Shown: in pieces, positions 34,450 to 45,166 of the stretch | Position numbering within the stretch: position 1 is the first letter of the stretch | How the letters are laid out: the number at the start of each line of letters is the position of its first letter | Assembly: GCF_045679555.1 (NCBI RefSeq) | Contig: NC_092115.1 | Coordinates: 40,991,728-41,055,727 of the forward strand | Direction of reading: 5' to 3' | DNA: 64,000 nt | Source of the DNA: Salvelinus alpinus | Lineage: Eukaryota > Chordata > Actinopteri > Salmoniformes > Salmonidae | Made by a program: the position numbers and the translations under genes | The notes under the pieces: model-generated | Databases searched by the model: none | Seen by the model: the letters and a program-made list of their open reading frames with translations, nothing else | What the model was told of the DNA's origin: nothing

Positions 34450-34765
34450 TGGTGTTAAACAAATCTCCAACCTCCTCTTCTTCCTCCAATGTGACAGTAA
34501 TCTCCTCCTCTTTCACTCCAAAAACTGCATCCTCCTCTTTCTCTTCCTCTTCTTTTACTGTAACATCCTCCTCCTCTTTCACTCTGAACGCATCTTCCTT
34601 TTCTTTCACTGAAATGTCTTTCTCTTCTTCTTTCACGGTAACAGCCTCACCCTCTACTTGTTTTTGTAGTGTGACAGCTTCCTCTTCCTCTTTAACAAGA
34701 ACTTCTTTCTCCGTCCAGCAGACCACCTCTTCTTTAGCAGGAGGAGAGTAACTTAGTGAACTCAT
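34450..34765 (-). CDS. acidic first coding exon of the zinc-finger gene
   Basis: From the ATG at 34763-34765 the exon reads [20 protein letters not shown], then a strongly acidic stretch with repeated VKEEE units and a C-terminal [12 protein letters not shown], to a consensus donor (GTAAGTACC starting at 34449). It is 316 nt, so the last base A begins a codon that the exon at 20510-21465 completes with GA to give Arg (NTRERRD at the junction). Salmonid multi-finger genes commonly have this architecture. The acidic region is probably a regulatory or protein-contact segment; no KRAB or SCAN fold is visible. No promoter element is certain in the upstream flank. Confidence 0.8.
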
Positions 34766-35454
34766 GGTCGGGGATGTTAGCTAGCTAGCATTAGCGACTA
34801 GCCTAGTTCTAAGCCAGCTAGCTGACAAACAACGTAAATATATAATTAAATGGGCCAACAAGTACATACGACAGAAGTGTGTTTAATACACAGCGACTAA
34901 TATACACCAAAACAGTGTAAAGAGCGTGAATGTTGTAGCTATGTTTGCTAGAAAACTACCGAGGTGTCTGACTAGCTGTTGTTGTTGAAGGAGCGTCCCG
35001 TCCACTAGATTATTTGTCCCACTGGCAACATCGCCTGAACCTAAAAGACGCACATCGCCATCTGCTGACTGGAGTGGGCAACGCAGTTGAGGAACCAAAC
35101 GTTTATTTTTCCTTTATTTCATAAAAGTTGAATATTATATTAAGTCGTTCAAAGAGAAGCATGTGTTGATTGATTCGTGTTTAATGAGTGAAATATTTAA
35201 ATAAACTTTACACCAAACACATTTGCATTGAACCATACTTCTGACATGGATCATTTTGACCCCAGAGGCATATCTTTGATCATAGCCAAAAGGTGGTTAA
35301 TTAAATTCTTCCAATTTTTCATGACTTTGTCAATTAACTTTTTCTTAATAAATCTAAATCATGGTTTAGTGTTTCTGTATCAAAATGGACTTTTAACAAA
35401 TTCAAATCCTTTGGAGTCATTTTGACCCCAGCCAAAAGCACATTTGATAAATAG
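34766..35454. other. 5' flank of the zinc-finger gene, no other gene
   Basis: Should hold the 5' UTR and promoter of the minus-strand zinc-finger gene. A GCTAGCTAGC stretch lies near 34780. No TATA box at a convincing distance was seen. Sequence beyond about 35100 is AT-rich and non-coding. Confidence 0.4.
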
Positions 35455-35625
35455 GATCGAATCGAATCACATTTTATTGGTCACATACACATGTTTAGCA
35501 GATATTATTGCAGGTGTAGCAAAATGCTTGTGTTTCTAGCTGCGACAGTGCAGTAATATCTAACAAGTAATATCTAACAATTTCACAACATAGACCCAAT
35601 ACACACAAATCTAAGTAATTGAATC
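35455..35625 (-). mobile_element. LINE 3' end fragment
   Basis: Begins with the inverted ATCGAATCGAATCACATTTT tail, then TTGGTCACATACACATG and AGCAAAATGCTTGTGTTTCT, a common salmonid LINE terminus in reverse. It is 5' truncated. Confidence 0.75.
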
Positions 35626-35784
35626 TAGGTTTCTCTGTAGACATGATCCATCCCACCAGAGGGTGGAGGGGCACCTGTATCAGTGTTTTTTTATACCAGA
35701 GACACACCTGCAGACACACAGTATAGTGCCTCCCATGTACTCTCCTTAGATTGAACTTTTCTATAACACGTATCACACGACTGT

Positions 35785-35860
35785 GTACAAAACTGCCAAT
35801 GGTAGAAAACTCTGCCAGTGGAAGAAACCTCTGCCAGCGGTAGAAAACTCTGCCAGCGAT
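35785..35860 (+). repeat. short 20-22 bp tandem repeat, four units
   Basis: Units share GTAGAAAACTCTGCCAG or close variants (GGAAGAAACCTCTGCCAG). It directly precedes the Tc1 element at 35864. Confidence 0.85.
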
Positions 35861-35863
35861 ATA

Positions 35864-36829
35864 CAGTGCATTCGCAAAGTATTCAGACACCTTCACCTTT
35901 TCCACATTTTGTTACGTTACAGCCTTATTCTAAAATTGAATAACTTTTCGCCCTCATCAATCTACATACAATACCTCACAATGACATCACAATACCCCAT
36001 AATGACATCACAGTACCCCACAATGACAAACCCAAAACAGGTTTTTAGAAATTTTTGCCAATATATTTACTTAAGTGTTCAGACCCTTTGCTATGAGACT
36101 CGAAAGTGAGCTCAGGTGCATCCTGTTTCCATTGAACGTCCTTGAGATGTTTCTACAACTTGATTGGAGTCCACCCGTGGTAAATTTAATTGATTGGACA
36201 TGATTTAGACAGGCACACACCTGTCTATATAAGGTCCCACAGTTCATGGCAGAGCAAAAACCAAGCCGTGAGGTCAAAGGAATTGTCCTTAGAGCACTGA
36301 GACAGGATAGTGTCGAGGCACAGATCTGGGGAAAGCTACCAAAAAATGTCTGCAGCATTGAAGGTCCTCAAGAACACAGTGGACTCCATCATTCTTAAAT
36401 GGAAGAAGTTTGGAACCACCAAGACTCTTCCTAGAGCTAGCTGCCCGGCCAAACTGAGCAATCGGGGGAGAAGGGCCTTGGTCAGGGAGGTGACCAAAAA
36501 CTCGATGGTCACTCTGACAGAGCTCCAGAGTTCCTCTGTGGAGATGGGAGAACCTTCCAGAAGGACAATCATCTCTGCAGCACTCCAACAATCAGGCCTT
36601 TATGGTAGAGACCAGACGGAAGCTACTCCTCAGTAAAAGGCACATGACAGCCCGCTTGGAGTTTGCCAAAAGGCACCTAAAGGACTCTAACCATGAGAAA
36701 CAAGATTCTCTGGTCTGATTAAACCAACTCTTTGGCCTGAATGTCATGTGTCATGTCTGGAGAAAATGGTTACCATCCCGGTGAAGCATGGTGGTGGCAA
36801 CATCATGCTGTGGAGATGTTTTTCAGCAG
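35864..36829 (+). mobile_element. Tc1-like transposon (ATTCAGACC family), copy 2, 3' half missing
   Basis: The left end CAGTGCATTCGCAAAGTATT is preceded by TA. Transposase-like pieces follow (helix-turn-helix region at about 36250-36480; catalytic Asp region decayed at about 36700-36745; KHGGGNIMLW near 36783-36812). The element breaks at 36829 within the block that reads CAGCAGCAG in copy 1 and runs straight into the duplicated block. Confidence 0.88.
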
Positions 36830-37830
36830 CAGTGCAAATTGTCCACTGGTTTTGGTGTAATTTCTCACCCATTTTGTCAGTAGGAAAGTTAATTTCCCCT
36901 CAGGCACACACATTAGTTGATTGTTAATATGAAGGTCATTTGTGTAGAATGTACTTTTCCCCACTCATTCACCCCATCTCTTTACATTGCTTATGCATAT
37001 TCTGTGGCCTGACTCAAATTCCGAACACAATGCCCATCCTGGCAGATCTAAAACTAATGCGAACACATTTGTGACTTTTGTGCATCCAGACCTAATGCAG
37101 CTTGGAGTGATCAGATGACAGAAGTCACATTTAGGTGCCAGGTGTAACTGAGGCCATAGATAGATCATAGATCCATAGATCCATAACTTTGTGTTTTATA
37201 TAATATGACTAAATGTGTTGCAGAGGCAGTCAAGAAATGGAACTGCAAGGCCACAGAACATGACATAAGCAGAGTTGTGAGAGACCACCTCAAGCCCCTG
37301 GTAGAGCCGGGGGTGGTGTTTACCACTCCACCACGCCTTCAGCAGGCTTGAAAAGTGGGATTGATCTGTTTGACCCATTTGTTTGTTTCAATGTTTAATA
37401 GTTGAATCCTTTGATGTATTGTTGATTTCAAAAATGTTCATCTTCAACAAATGTGTTGGTTAAAAAGTGATACTAAACGTACATACCATGCACTATTTTA
37501 ACATAGTGGGAGATATACTGAATTTATACTGTTTTTCATACTAAGACGGACCAAGATATGTTTCTTTTGCACATATTTGTTCATTGGTTTAGCAAGAGTC
37601 TGTTGATTGGTTGGTCATTGGGTTCATTTGTTTTACAATATGTTCAAATCAAATCAAGCTTTATTTATACAGCACATTTCAGACATGGATGCAACACAAT
37701 GGCTTCACAGGAAAATACTAATGAACAATGAAAATAAACATATTTACCACAACAAACATAAGAGGATAAAAAACAAGATTATCAACTGAAAAACTAATGA
37801 GCATTCTAAGGAAATGCCATCGATTAAAAT
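36830..37830 (+). repeat. dispersed duplicated block, copy 2
   Basis: Matches 18645-19358: shared GTGCAAATTGTCCACTG start, AGGTGCCAGGTGTAACTGAG, and the exon-like frame at 37217-37350 with an in-frame TGA near the end. This copy carries about 170-250 bp (about 37350-37540) that copy 1 lacks. It sits inside the Tc1 element that begins at 35864. Confidence 0.8.
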
Positions 37831-38029
37831 ATTAACAATTGGATGCAACATCCAACCCAAAATATAAGCTTGTTTTACTCCATTGTTTGTTGTTATATTC
37901 GCCAGCAGGAAAACCAGAAATGTTGCTCAAACAGAAGAGGGAACTAACAAAGAGTCATTGACAACAACCACAACTAAACAGGTTTTAGGAGGGGTTCTGA
38001 AAGACACTATGGGGGTCCACTGAAAGTTG

Positions 38030-38216
38030 ACTAGTAACAACAACTGGGACCTAAAAGACACCCACCATGAGACCCACTAAATCTGCCCAAGAAGAGGCAA
38101 ACAAAAGAAAAACCCACACCAAACTTAAAGACAGGAAGCAAAGCAAAAAGGTGGAGCAACTAAAGGTGTTAACTCTCCACATCTATCAGACAACCGGAGC
38201 ACTGGGCCAGACACTC
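38030..38216 (-). mobile_element. Gypsy-type LTR fragment, third copy
   Basis: Shares the downstream part of the LTR at 5240-5420 in reverse (GGAGCACTGGGCCAGACACT, then GGAGCAACTAAAGGTGTTAA and CAACAACTGGGACCTAAAAG). It is cut at 38216 where another LTR retroelement begins. Confidence 0.75.
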
Positions 38217-38799
38217 TTACCGGACTGGGGAGGCGCACTGTATGCTTGATGCGTGGAGTCGGCACAGGTTGCACCGGACTGTGGAGGCGCACTGGAGACC
38301 TGGTGCGTTGAGCCGGCACAAATTGTACCAAAACGGTGACACACACTTCAGGGCGAGTGCGTGGAGGAGACACAGGACGTATCGGACTGGGGAGGCGCAC
38401 TGGAGGCCAGATGCGTGAAACCGGTGCAGATGACACCAGATCGGTGTCACGCTCCTCAGCACGCCCGCGCTGCAACACTCTCATCGCCACCACCCCTCTC
38501 CAGAATCTTTCTTCGAGTTCCTCCTTTGACTCTCTGACAGTCTCTGGCTCATTCCTCGGCTCTGCCGACCACCTCGTGTGCCACCCCCCAAAAATATTTG
38601 GCCTGTTCTTTGGGCTTTCCTTGTGGCCGCGAACCCCGGCGTTGTTGCTGTTCTCCCTTCTCTCCTTGGGTCTACTTCCTTTCGTGTCTTGCCAAGACTT
38701 CCTCCCAAGTCCAGGATATTCTCTCCTCGATCGCCTCCAAAGACCAGGATGCCATCTCCTCCCGGGCACGCTGCTTGGTCCTGTTGTGGTGGAATCTTC
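38217..38799 (-). pseudogene. gag-like ORF of an LTR retrotransposon, fragment
   Basis: Minus-strand frames read a charged region (ASWSLEAIEERISWTWEEVL) just after the LTR, then, in another frame, a Pro/Arg/Val-rich repeat with PVRLPSPVRPV-like and PRTRPEVCVT segments encoded by an approximately 60-bp DNA repeat (GGACTGGGGAGGCGCACTGG). Position directly inside a TG...CA LTR supports a retrotransposon internal region. The frame shifts and the element is truncated at 38217, so it is not functional. Confidence 0.55.
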
Positions 38800-39143
38800 T
38801 GTCACGGCTGTGTGTAGAGACGGACCAAGGCGCAGCGTGCTCCGAGTTCCACATCTTTCTTTATGTGAAACTTACAAAACAAAAAGAAACAAACAACAAA
38901 CCGTAACATCAGCGGTGCACACGCACTAACTCAAAACAAGATCCCACAAAACACAGTTGGGGAAATGGCTTCCTAAATATGATCCCCAATCAGAGACTTC
39001 GATAAACAGCTGCCTCTGATTGGGAACCATACCAGGCCAACATAGACATACAACAACCTAGATAACCCACCCTAGTCACACCCCGACCTAACCAACATAG
39101 AGAATGTCCTCTAGGTCAGGCTCTCTATGGTCAGGGCGTGACA
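38800..39143 (-). mobile_element. LTR (TGTCACG...CGTGACA type), 344 bp
   Basis: Starts TGTCACGGCTGTG and ends CAGGGCGTGACA; it shares CCAAGGCGCAGCGTG and GCCTCTGATTG-GAACCA with the solo LTR at 39425-39782. It is followed on the minus strand by the gag-like region, so it is the 5' LTR of a truncated copy. Confidence 0.8.
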
Positions 39144-39930
39144 AGGACAGGAAAATTGTCGGTTAGATGTACTGCCAAATTCTCTAAAATAACGTTGGAG
39201 GCAACTTATGGTAGAGAAATGAACATTCAATTCTCTGGAAGCAGCTCTGGTGGACATTCCTGCAGTCCGCATACCAATTGCACAATCCCTCAGAACTTCA
39301 GACATCTGTGGCATTGTGTTGTGACAAAACTGCACATTTTAGTGGCCTTTTGTCCCCAGCAAAAGGTGCACCTGTGTAATGATCATGCTGTTTAATCAGC
39401 TTCTTGATATGGTGCACCTTTCAATGTCACGGCCGTCAAAGGGAGGAGACCAAGGCGCAGCGTGGGATGCGTGCATACTAATTTATTGCAAAGAACGACC
39501 ACTAAACAAACTAACAAACGAACCGTAAAGCTATACAAAAATGAGTGCTGACAGGCAACTACACATAGACAACCACCCACAAATACAGGTGGGAAAAGGC
39601 AACCTAAGTATGGTTCTCAATCAGAGACAACGATAGACAGCTGCCTCTGATTGAGAACCACACCCGGCCAAACACACAGAAATACAAATCATAGAAAAAG
39701 GAACATAGAATGCCCACCCAAATCACACCCTGACCAAACCAAAATAGAGACATAAAAAGCTCTCTACGGTCAGGGCGTGACATTCAATGTGGATGGATTA
39801 TCTTGGCAATGGAGAAATGCGCACAATTTATTTTTTGTTGCCGTATAGAACATTTCCGGGATCTTTAATTTCAGCTCATGAAACATGGGACCAACCTTTT
39901 ACATGTTGCTTTTTTTTGTTCAGTATAGTT
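39144..39930 (-). mobile_element. Tc1-like transposon 5' part, interrupted by a solo LTR
   Basis: Minus-strand frame at about 39310-39150 reads RDCAIGMRTAGMSTRAASRE then LNVHFSTISCLQRYFREFGS, the helix-turn-helix region of a Tc1-like transposase. Its own 5' end extends to about 39930 (GTTCAGTATA), with GAAACATGGGACCAAC typical of this family. The catalytic half is missing. A solo LTR sits inside at 39425-39782. Confidence 0.8.
39425..39782. mobile_element. solo LTR with 5-bp target duplication
   Basis: 358 bp starting TGTCACGGCC and ending GGGCGTGACA, flanked by TTCAA on both sides (39420-39424 and 39783-39787). TG...CA ends and a 5-bp duplication are the insertion mark of LTR retrotransposons. 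It disrupts the Tc1-like element 39144-39930, so it is the younger of the two. Confidence 0.9.
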
Positions 39931-40533
39931 TATTACAAATATAGCAGTATACAGTCCTTCAGATATCTGTTGACAAGGACATACATTACTGTGTATTTGT
40001 TACTCTGTACATAAATAAATAGCCAAACATTTGTTTTGTGCCATTTTCCATTGTTACTAACTTGTACTGGTTAAAAGTATGATTAAAGAAGAAGAGAAAA
40101 CGTGTAAGTTTTGCAAACCATGTTAAGTACATCTAAAAGAGACATGGACAAATTCATGGTTCAACAAGATATTATAGCCATCAAACGGGTAGAATTGTAG
40201 CATTGATATACTTATGATACAGTACTTTACAGCTTTGATTGGTCACAGAATATATGACATGAAGGGGTGATGTAATTATCTGAATTACTGTAGATTTGAA
40301 TAGTTTAGTTAATCAAAAGTGAAGTATGGTTATAAGTCCAATGGGTGTTGTTCATATACCACTCTCAGACTCAAAATCAATATATTAGATACATATTATT
40401 TATCAGCATATTGACCGATTATTGCTATCAACTGCTGGTTGCAAGTTATATTACCCTGTTTGTATCTTTTGGAACAATGGCAATTAAGTTGATTAAAATG
40501 ATGTAGAATAGATAGATGGGCTACCAACTGGTG
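39931..40533. other. AT-rich 3' flank, no recognised gene
   Basis: No exon or repeat was recognised. It would include the 3' UTR of the minus-strand BMP8-like exon. Confidence 0.4.
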
Positions 40534-40683
40534 TCACAGGCATCCAGAGGTCTTGACCACCATGTTGCGATGCTTCTTTAGGATCACGTCGTTGTTGTCA
40601 TCGTAGAAGACTACAGAGATGGGACTGAGCTTGGTGGGTGCGCAGAACGCTTTGGGAACCTCATCCGGCTTCAGAAGGTGAAC
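40534..40683 (-). CDS. bmp8: BMP8-like terminal exon with two cysteines replaced
   Basis: After an acceptor (TTTTCAATGGCAG) the 49-codon frame reads [20 protein letters not shown], then [20 protein letters not shown] and MVVKTSGCL before TGA. This is the C-terminal end of a TGF-beta superfamily ligand. The KHRNMVVK wording is closest to BMP8 among BMP5/6/7/8, as I recall that family. Two canonical cysteines are absent: the first Cys of the Cys-Cys pair (the interchain disulfide in BMPs) is Phe (TTC), and the Cys before Gly-Cys near the end is Ser (TCT), which removes a cystine-knot bond. The last residue is Leu rather than the usual His or Arg. Upstream exons were not found in the window, so it may be a pseudogenised duplicate or a relic exon. 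Confidence 0.72.
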   Translation of the reverse strand, partial: VHLLKPDEVPKAFCAPTKLSPISVVFYDDNNDVILKKHRNMVVKTSGCL

Positions 40684-40844
40684 CTGCCATTGAAAACGGT
40701 AAATCAGACTCATTCATACATGCACTTTCATATAGTCAATGATAATATCCTGTTATAAAAAAGATATGGGTTATTTAAGCAATAAGGCCCAAGGAGGGGT
40801 GCTATTTTGGCCATATACCACAAACCTCAGAGGTGCATTATTGC

Positions 40845-42798
40845 TATTAGAACACCTACTCATTCAAGGGTTTTTCTTTATTTTTACTATTTTCTACATT
40901 GTTGAATAATAGTGAAGACATCAAAACTACGAAATTACACATATGGAATCATGTAGTAACCATAAAAGTGTGAAACATATCAAAACATTTCATATATTTG
41001 AGATTCTTCAAATAGCCACCCCTTGCCTTGACAGCTTTGCACACTCTTGGCATCCTCTCAACCAACTTCACCTGGAATGCTTTTCCAATAGACTTGAAGG
41101 AGTTCCCACATATGCTGAGCACTTGTTGGCTGTTTTTACTTTACTCTGCGGTCCTACTCATCTCAAAACATCTCAATTTGGTTGAGGTCGGGGGATTGTG
41201 GAGGCCAGGTCATCTGATGCAGCACTACCGTCACTCTCCTTCTTGGTAAAATAGCCCGTACACAGCCTGTTGAAAAACAAATTAATTCTCCTGAGTGGCA
41301 CAGTGGTCTAAGGCAAGCTGTGCAGTTAGAGATCCTGGTTAGAGTCCAGGCTCTGTCGCAGCAGGCCGCGACCGGGAGACTCATGGGGCGGCACACAATT
41401 GGCCCAGCGTCGTCCGGGTTAGGGGAGGGTTTGGCCGGCAGGGACGTTCTTGTCCCATCGCGCTCTAGCGACTCCTGTGGCGAGCCGGGCGCAATGCACG
41501 CTGACAGGGTTGCCAGGTGTATGGTGTTTCCTCCGACACATTGGTGCGGCTGGCTTCCGGGTTAAGCAGGCATTGTGTCAAGAAGCAGTGTGGCTTGGCT
41601 GGGTTGTGTTTTGGAGGACGCACGGCTCTCGACCTTCGCCTCTCCCGAGTCCATACGGGAGTTGCAGCAATGAGACAAGACTGTAACTACCAATTGGATA
41701 ACACGAAAAAGTTGTAAAAGTAACAAACAATTGTTTTAATTTTTTAATAATAATTTATCAAAACAAATGATAGTCCCACTAAGCCCAAACCAGATGGGAT
41801 GACGTATAGCTGCAGAATGCTGTTGTAGCCATGCTGGTTAAGTGTGAATTCTAAATAAATCACAGACAGTGTCAACAGCCAAGCACCCCCACCTCCATGC
41901 TTTATGGTAGGAAATACACATGCAGAGATCATCTGTTCACCCACACCGCATCTCACAAAGACATGGCAGTTGGAACCAAAAATCTCAAGTTTGGGCTCCA
42001 GACCAAAGGACAAATTGATTGTGTTTCATGGCCCAAGTAAGTCTCTTCTTATTGGTGTCCTTTAATAGTGGTTTCTTTGCAATTCAACTATAAAGGCCTG
42101 ATTCACACAGTCTCCTCTGAACAGTTGATGTTGAGATGTGTCAGTTACTTGAACTCTGTGAAGCATTTATTTGGGCAGCAATATCTGAGGCTGGTAACTC
42201 TAATGAACTTATCCTCTGCAGCAGAGGTAACTCTGGGTCTTCCATTGCTGTGGTGGTCCTCATGAGAGCCAGTTTCATCATAGCGCTTGATTGTTTTTGC
42301 AACTACACTTGAAATATTCTGTATTGACTGACCTTCATGTCATAAAGTAATGACGGACTGTTGTTTCTCTTTGCTTATTTGAGTTTCTTGCCACAATATG
42401 GACTTGGTATTTTACCAAATAGGGCTATCTTCTGTATACCCCCTACCTTGTCACAACACAATTGATTGGGTCAAACGCATTAAAATGAAAGAAATTCCAC
42501 AAATTCACTTTTAAGAAGGCACACCTGTTAATTGAAATGCATTCCAGGTGACTTTCTCATGAAGCTGGTTGAGAGAATGCCAAGAGTGTGCAAAGCTGTC
42601 ATCAAGGCAAAGGGTGGCTACTTTGAAGAATCTAAAATATATTTGGATTTATTTAACACGTTTTTGGTTACTATATGATTCCATATGTGTTATTTCATCG
42701 TTTTGATGTCTTCACTATTTTTCTTCAATGTAGAAAATAGTAAAAATAAAGAAAAACCCTTGAATTAGTAGGTGTTCTAAAACGTTTGACCGGTAGTG
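40845..42798 (-). mobile_element. Tc1-like transposon with nested SINE
   Basis: Inner terminal blocks (GAACACCTACTCATTCAAGG at the left, its inverse near 42760) define the element; the right end is ACGTTTGACCGGTAGTG next to TA. The outer left end is lost. Minus-strand transposase pieces: PTIKHGGGG near 41880-41910 and PQSPDLNQIE near 41180-41210, with frame breaks. A SINE of 477 bp interrupts it at 41283-41759. Confidence 0.85.
41283..41759 (+). mobile_element. long tRNA-derived SINE
   Basis: A tRNA-like head (GAGTGGCACAGTGGTCTAAG as A box, GGTTAGAGTCC as B box) is followed by a body with GGCACACAATTGGCCCAGCG and CACATTGGTGCGGCTGGCTT, then an AATTGGATA-type end and AT-rich tail. It is flanked by AAAACAAAT on both sides (41274-41282 and 41760-41768), a target-site duplication inside the Tc1 element. 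A related minus-strand copy lies at 52035-52335. Confidence 0.88.
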
Positions 42799-42800
42799 TA

Positions 42801-43479
42801 GATCCATCAGTGCTTTCTTCCATGGGCTGTGGCCCCCCTTGTCTGAATTTGGTCAATATGTCCTCCAAAATAGTTTATAGCCCACTGTGGCAAAGACTAT
42901 ACTTTCAGGAGTTAAACAACACAATAAAAAAATCACCTTGTTTGTCTCATTCTTCCAACCTAGCTAGTGACTTTATAAAACACAATATTTGGTATTTGTA
43001 TTTTATATTACACCAACGATATAGGAAAGCATCTGGTGGCAAAATAGCCAAAAATATATAGGGTGTACACCCATAAAATTATTAATTCATTCAAGGTTTA
43101 CAAATATGCCCAATCAATAGAACATTATGTCAGAAAACAATAGTCTAAACCCAATGTCTCTACCATAAATGTTTGAAAAGTTACCGACGATTTACTCTGA
43201 GAATTTAACCTCACAACACCAAATATGGAATACATACAACCAAGTGTGGTGGAGTCTAAACTAGCAATGGTCACAGCAAATGATCGTTATTATTTTATTA
43301 ACACTGTCAAGTACAAGTATATGAATGTTATAATATTGTAGAGAAAAAGCTAATGATTAATTCTATGTAATTTCTAATGACATCAGGCCAAGAATACGAC
43401 GTTTGGACCTGAATTTCGTAGCTACCTCTTGAATTGACCCTTTTTCTCTCTACATTGTATAGCAAGTAAGTGAATATAT
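42801..43479. other. no recognised gene
   Basis: AT-rich sequence without recognised exons or element ends. Confidence 0.4.
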
Positions 43480-43595
43480 AAAGAGAATATATGTCATTCA
43501 TCAGACGCTTTTATCCAAAGCGACTTACAATAAAACCTGCTGTCATTTACTTATGGGTGGTCACTGGCGTTGCAAGCGTCATGCTCTATCTTTTA
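43480..43595 (-). mobile_element. tRNA-like SINE fragment, internally deleted
   Basis: CAGACGCTTTTATCCAAAGC and GCGACTTACA are followed by GGGTGGTCACTGGCGTTGCA and AGCGTCATGCTCTATC, the reverse of a tRNA-derived fish SINE head. About 30 bases that normally hold the B box are missing. Confidence 0.6.
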
Positions 43596-44054
43596 TTATT
43601 TATTTTTATATATTTTTATTAACGAATATCAACAAACAAGAGGAATAGTCACATGCAAACAAGCATACAAACAAACTATTTACATTGCCAGGAATCCTAA
43701 ACAAACAAATCATATTCATTAATAATACAAGTTTTAATTGCCTTTTTGTTTTTCATTTTAGTTAAAGTGTTGCCATATTGTTTAAACTCATTTATAAAGT
43801 GAAAAAAGTTAGGTTTTGAATTAGACCATTTGTGAATATGAAACCTCCCAGGAATATCCCCACCGCACCCACAGGCAGGTTCAACTCACCTGGAAAAGTT
43901 ATACTCACATGTCTTTAGTGCTACCAGTGTGCTGGAGTTTCATTCAACAAACCCACAGGGGATGGGAGAGAACAAAAAGTGTGTTTAATGCCATTCAACA
44001 TCAGTACTGACAGGAGGGAACATTTCAGTTGGAGCATGTCCAGGTTTCTATGGC
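43596..44054. other. no recognised gene
   Basis: AT-rich then mixed sequence without recognisable coding or repeat structure. Confidence 0.35.
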
Positions 44055-44219
44055 TTCGTTGAGACAGGCTGCCCAATTCAGTAATTTTTTTGAGTAATTG
44101 GTCTTTTGAGCAATCAGATATGCTCTGAAAAAGAGCTGATGCGAAAATATCTAATGTGATTGGTCAAAAGACCAATTAGTTGAAAAAATATCATAATTGG
44201 GCAGCCTGTCTAAACGCAT
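44055..44219. mobile_element. MITE with about 22-bp inverted ends
   Basis: The left end GAGACAGGCTGCCCAATT is inverted at the right as AATTGGGCAGCCTGTCT. The interior holds a further inverted pair (AATTGGTCTTTTGA and TCAAAAGACCAATT), so the whole could fold as a hairpin. No coding. It looks like a hAT-type MITE; target duplication is not clear. A Gypsy fragment begins directly after it. Confidence 0.75.
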
Positions 44220-44940
44220 CCCTTGTCTCTCTGTCTCTGACCCAAACTTCAGTCCTTACATCGATTACAGAGGGCTGGAAAGGATTACGATCAAGAATCG
44301 TTACCCCCTTCCCCATGTCCGCCGCCTTGGAGTTGGCCCTAGGAGCCCAATTCTTCACAAAACTGGACCTCCGCAACGCTTAAAATCTGGTGAGAATCAG
44401 GGAGGGAGATGAGTGGAAAACTGCCTTAAACACCCCTAGTGGTCACTGAGTATTTAGTCATGACCTTTGGAATATCGAACTCAACGGCAGTCTTTCAAGC
44501 ATTGATCAATGACACTCTTAGGGATATGTTGAACGGGTTCGTCTTTGTTTACCTCGACGACATCCTGATCTTCTCAAAAACCCTCCGGAACACATACAGC
44601 CCTGTCCCACCTCACTCAAGCAGGTTTTTGCTGGAATCCCGAGGCTGACAGGGCATTCATAGAGCTCAAGGGACGTTTCAACTCCGGACCCATCCTCGTT
44701 CATCCTAATCCTACTCACCCCTTTGTGGTAAAGGTGGACGCCTCGGACACCGGAGCTGGTGCGGTACGTTCACAGCGGAACGAGGAGGACAAGAAACTTC
44801 AACCAATACACCTTTTTCGCCAGCGGGTGTCAACTACGATGTAGGCAACCGGGAGCTCTTGGCAGTTAAGTGGGCCCTTGAGGGGTGGAGACACTGGTTG
44901 GAACCACTGCTTCATATTCTGGTCTCTTCTCTGCACCTGG
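44220..44940 (+). pseudogene. Ty3/Gypsy-type pol fragment
   Basis: Pieces in shifting frames: DPNFSPYIDYRGL and ITIKNRYPLPH (start of the reverse transcriptase palm), then [20 protein letters not shown] and [15 protein letters not shown] carrying the Y-X-D-D active site at about 44545-44560, then [15 protein letters not shown] and [13 protein letters not shown] of the RNase H start. Internal deletions and frameshifts separate them, so the element is dead. Its LTRs are not recognised nearby. Confidence 0.85.
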
Positions 44941-45166
44941 GTCCAACTTTACCACGTCACAGTTATAGCATCTCTTAATCCCTTCTCTTAACATGTATGT
45001 CCCCAAAACTTAATCAAGCAGCTGAGCAATTACACAAGACTTTAGTTCTAAATTAACTAAGATTAATCAACAACTGGATACATTTATTTATTTCTAAAGT
45101 CGAACGATCCTCCGCATTGGAGTATCTCTACAAGCACAAGTTTAACCAGTATTTCAGTTGTTTTAC

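Noticed and set aside
34419..34751. Plus-strand Ser-rich 110-codon frame
   Set aside because: It is the shadow of the acidic VKEEE exon on the minus strand (GAA/GAG runs give TTC/CTC on the other strand).
38217..38930. Overlapping plus-strand frames of 79-197 codons
   Set aside because: They are opposite-strand shadows of a retrotransposon internal region; no recognisable motif in the plus frames.
43996..44220. Possible structured RNA from the strong hairpin
   Set aside because: Symmetric inverted ends and abutting unrelated sequence fit a MITE better than an RNA gene.
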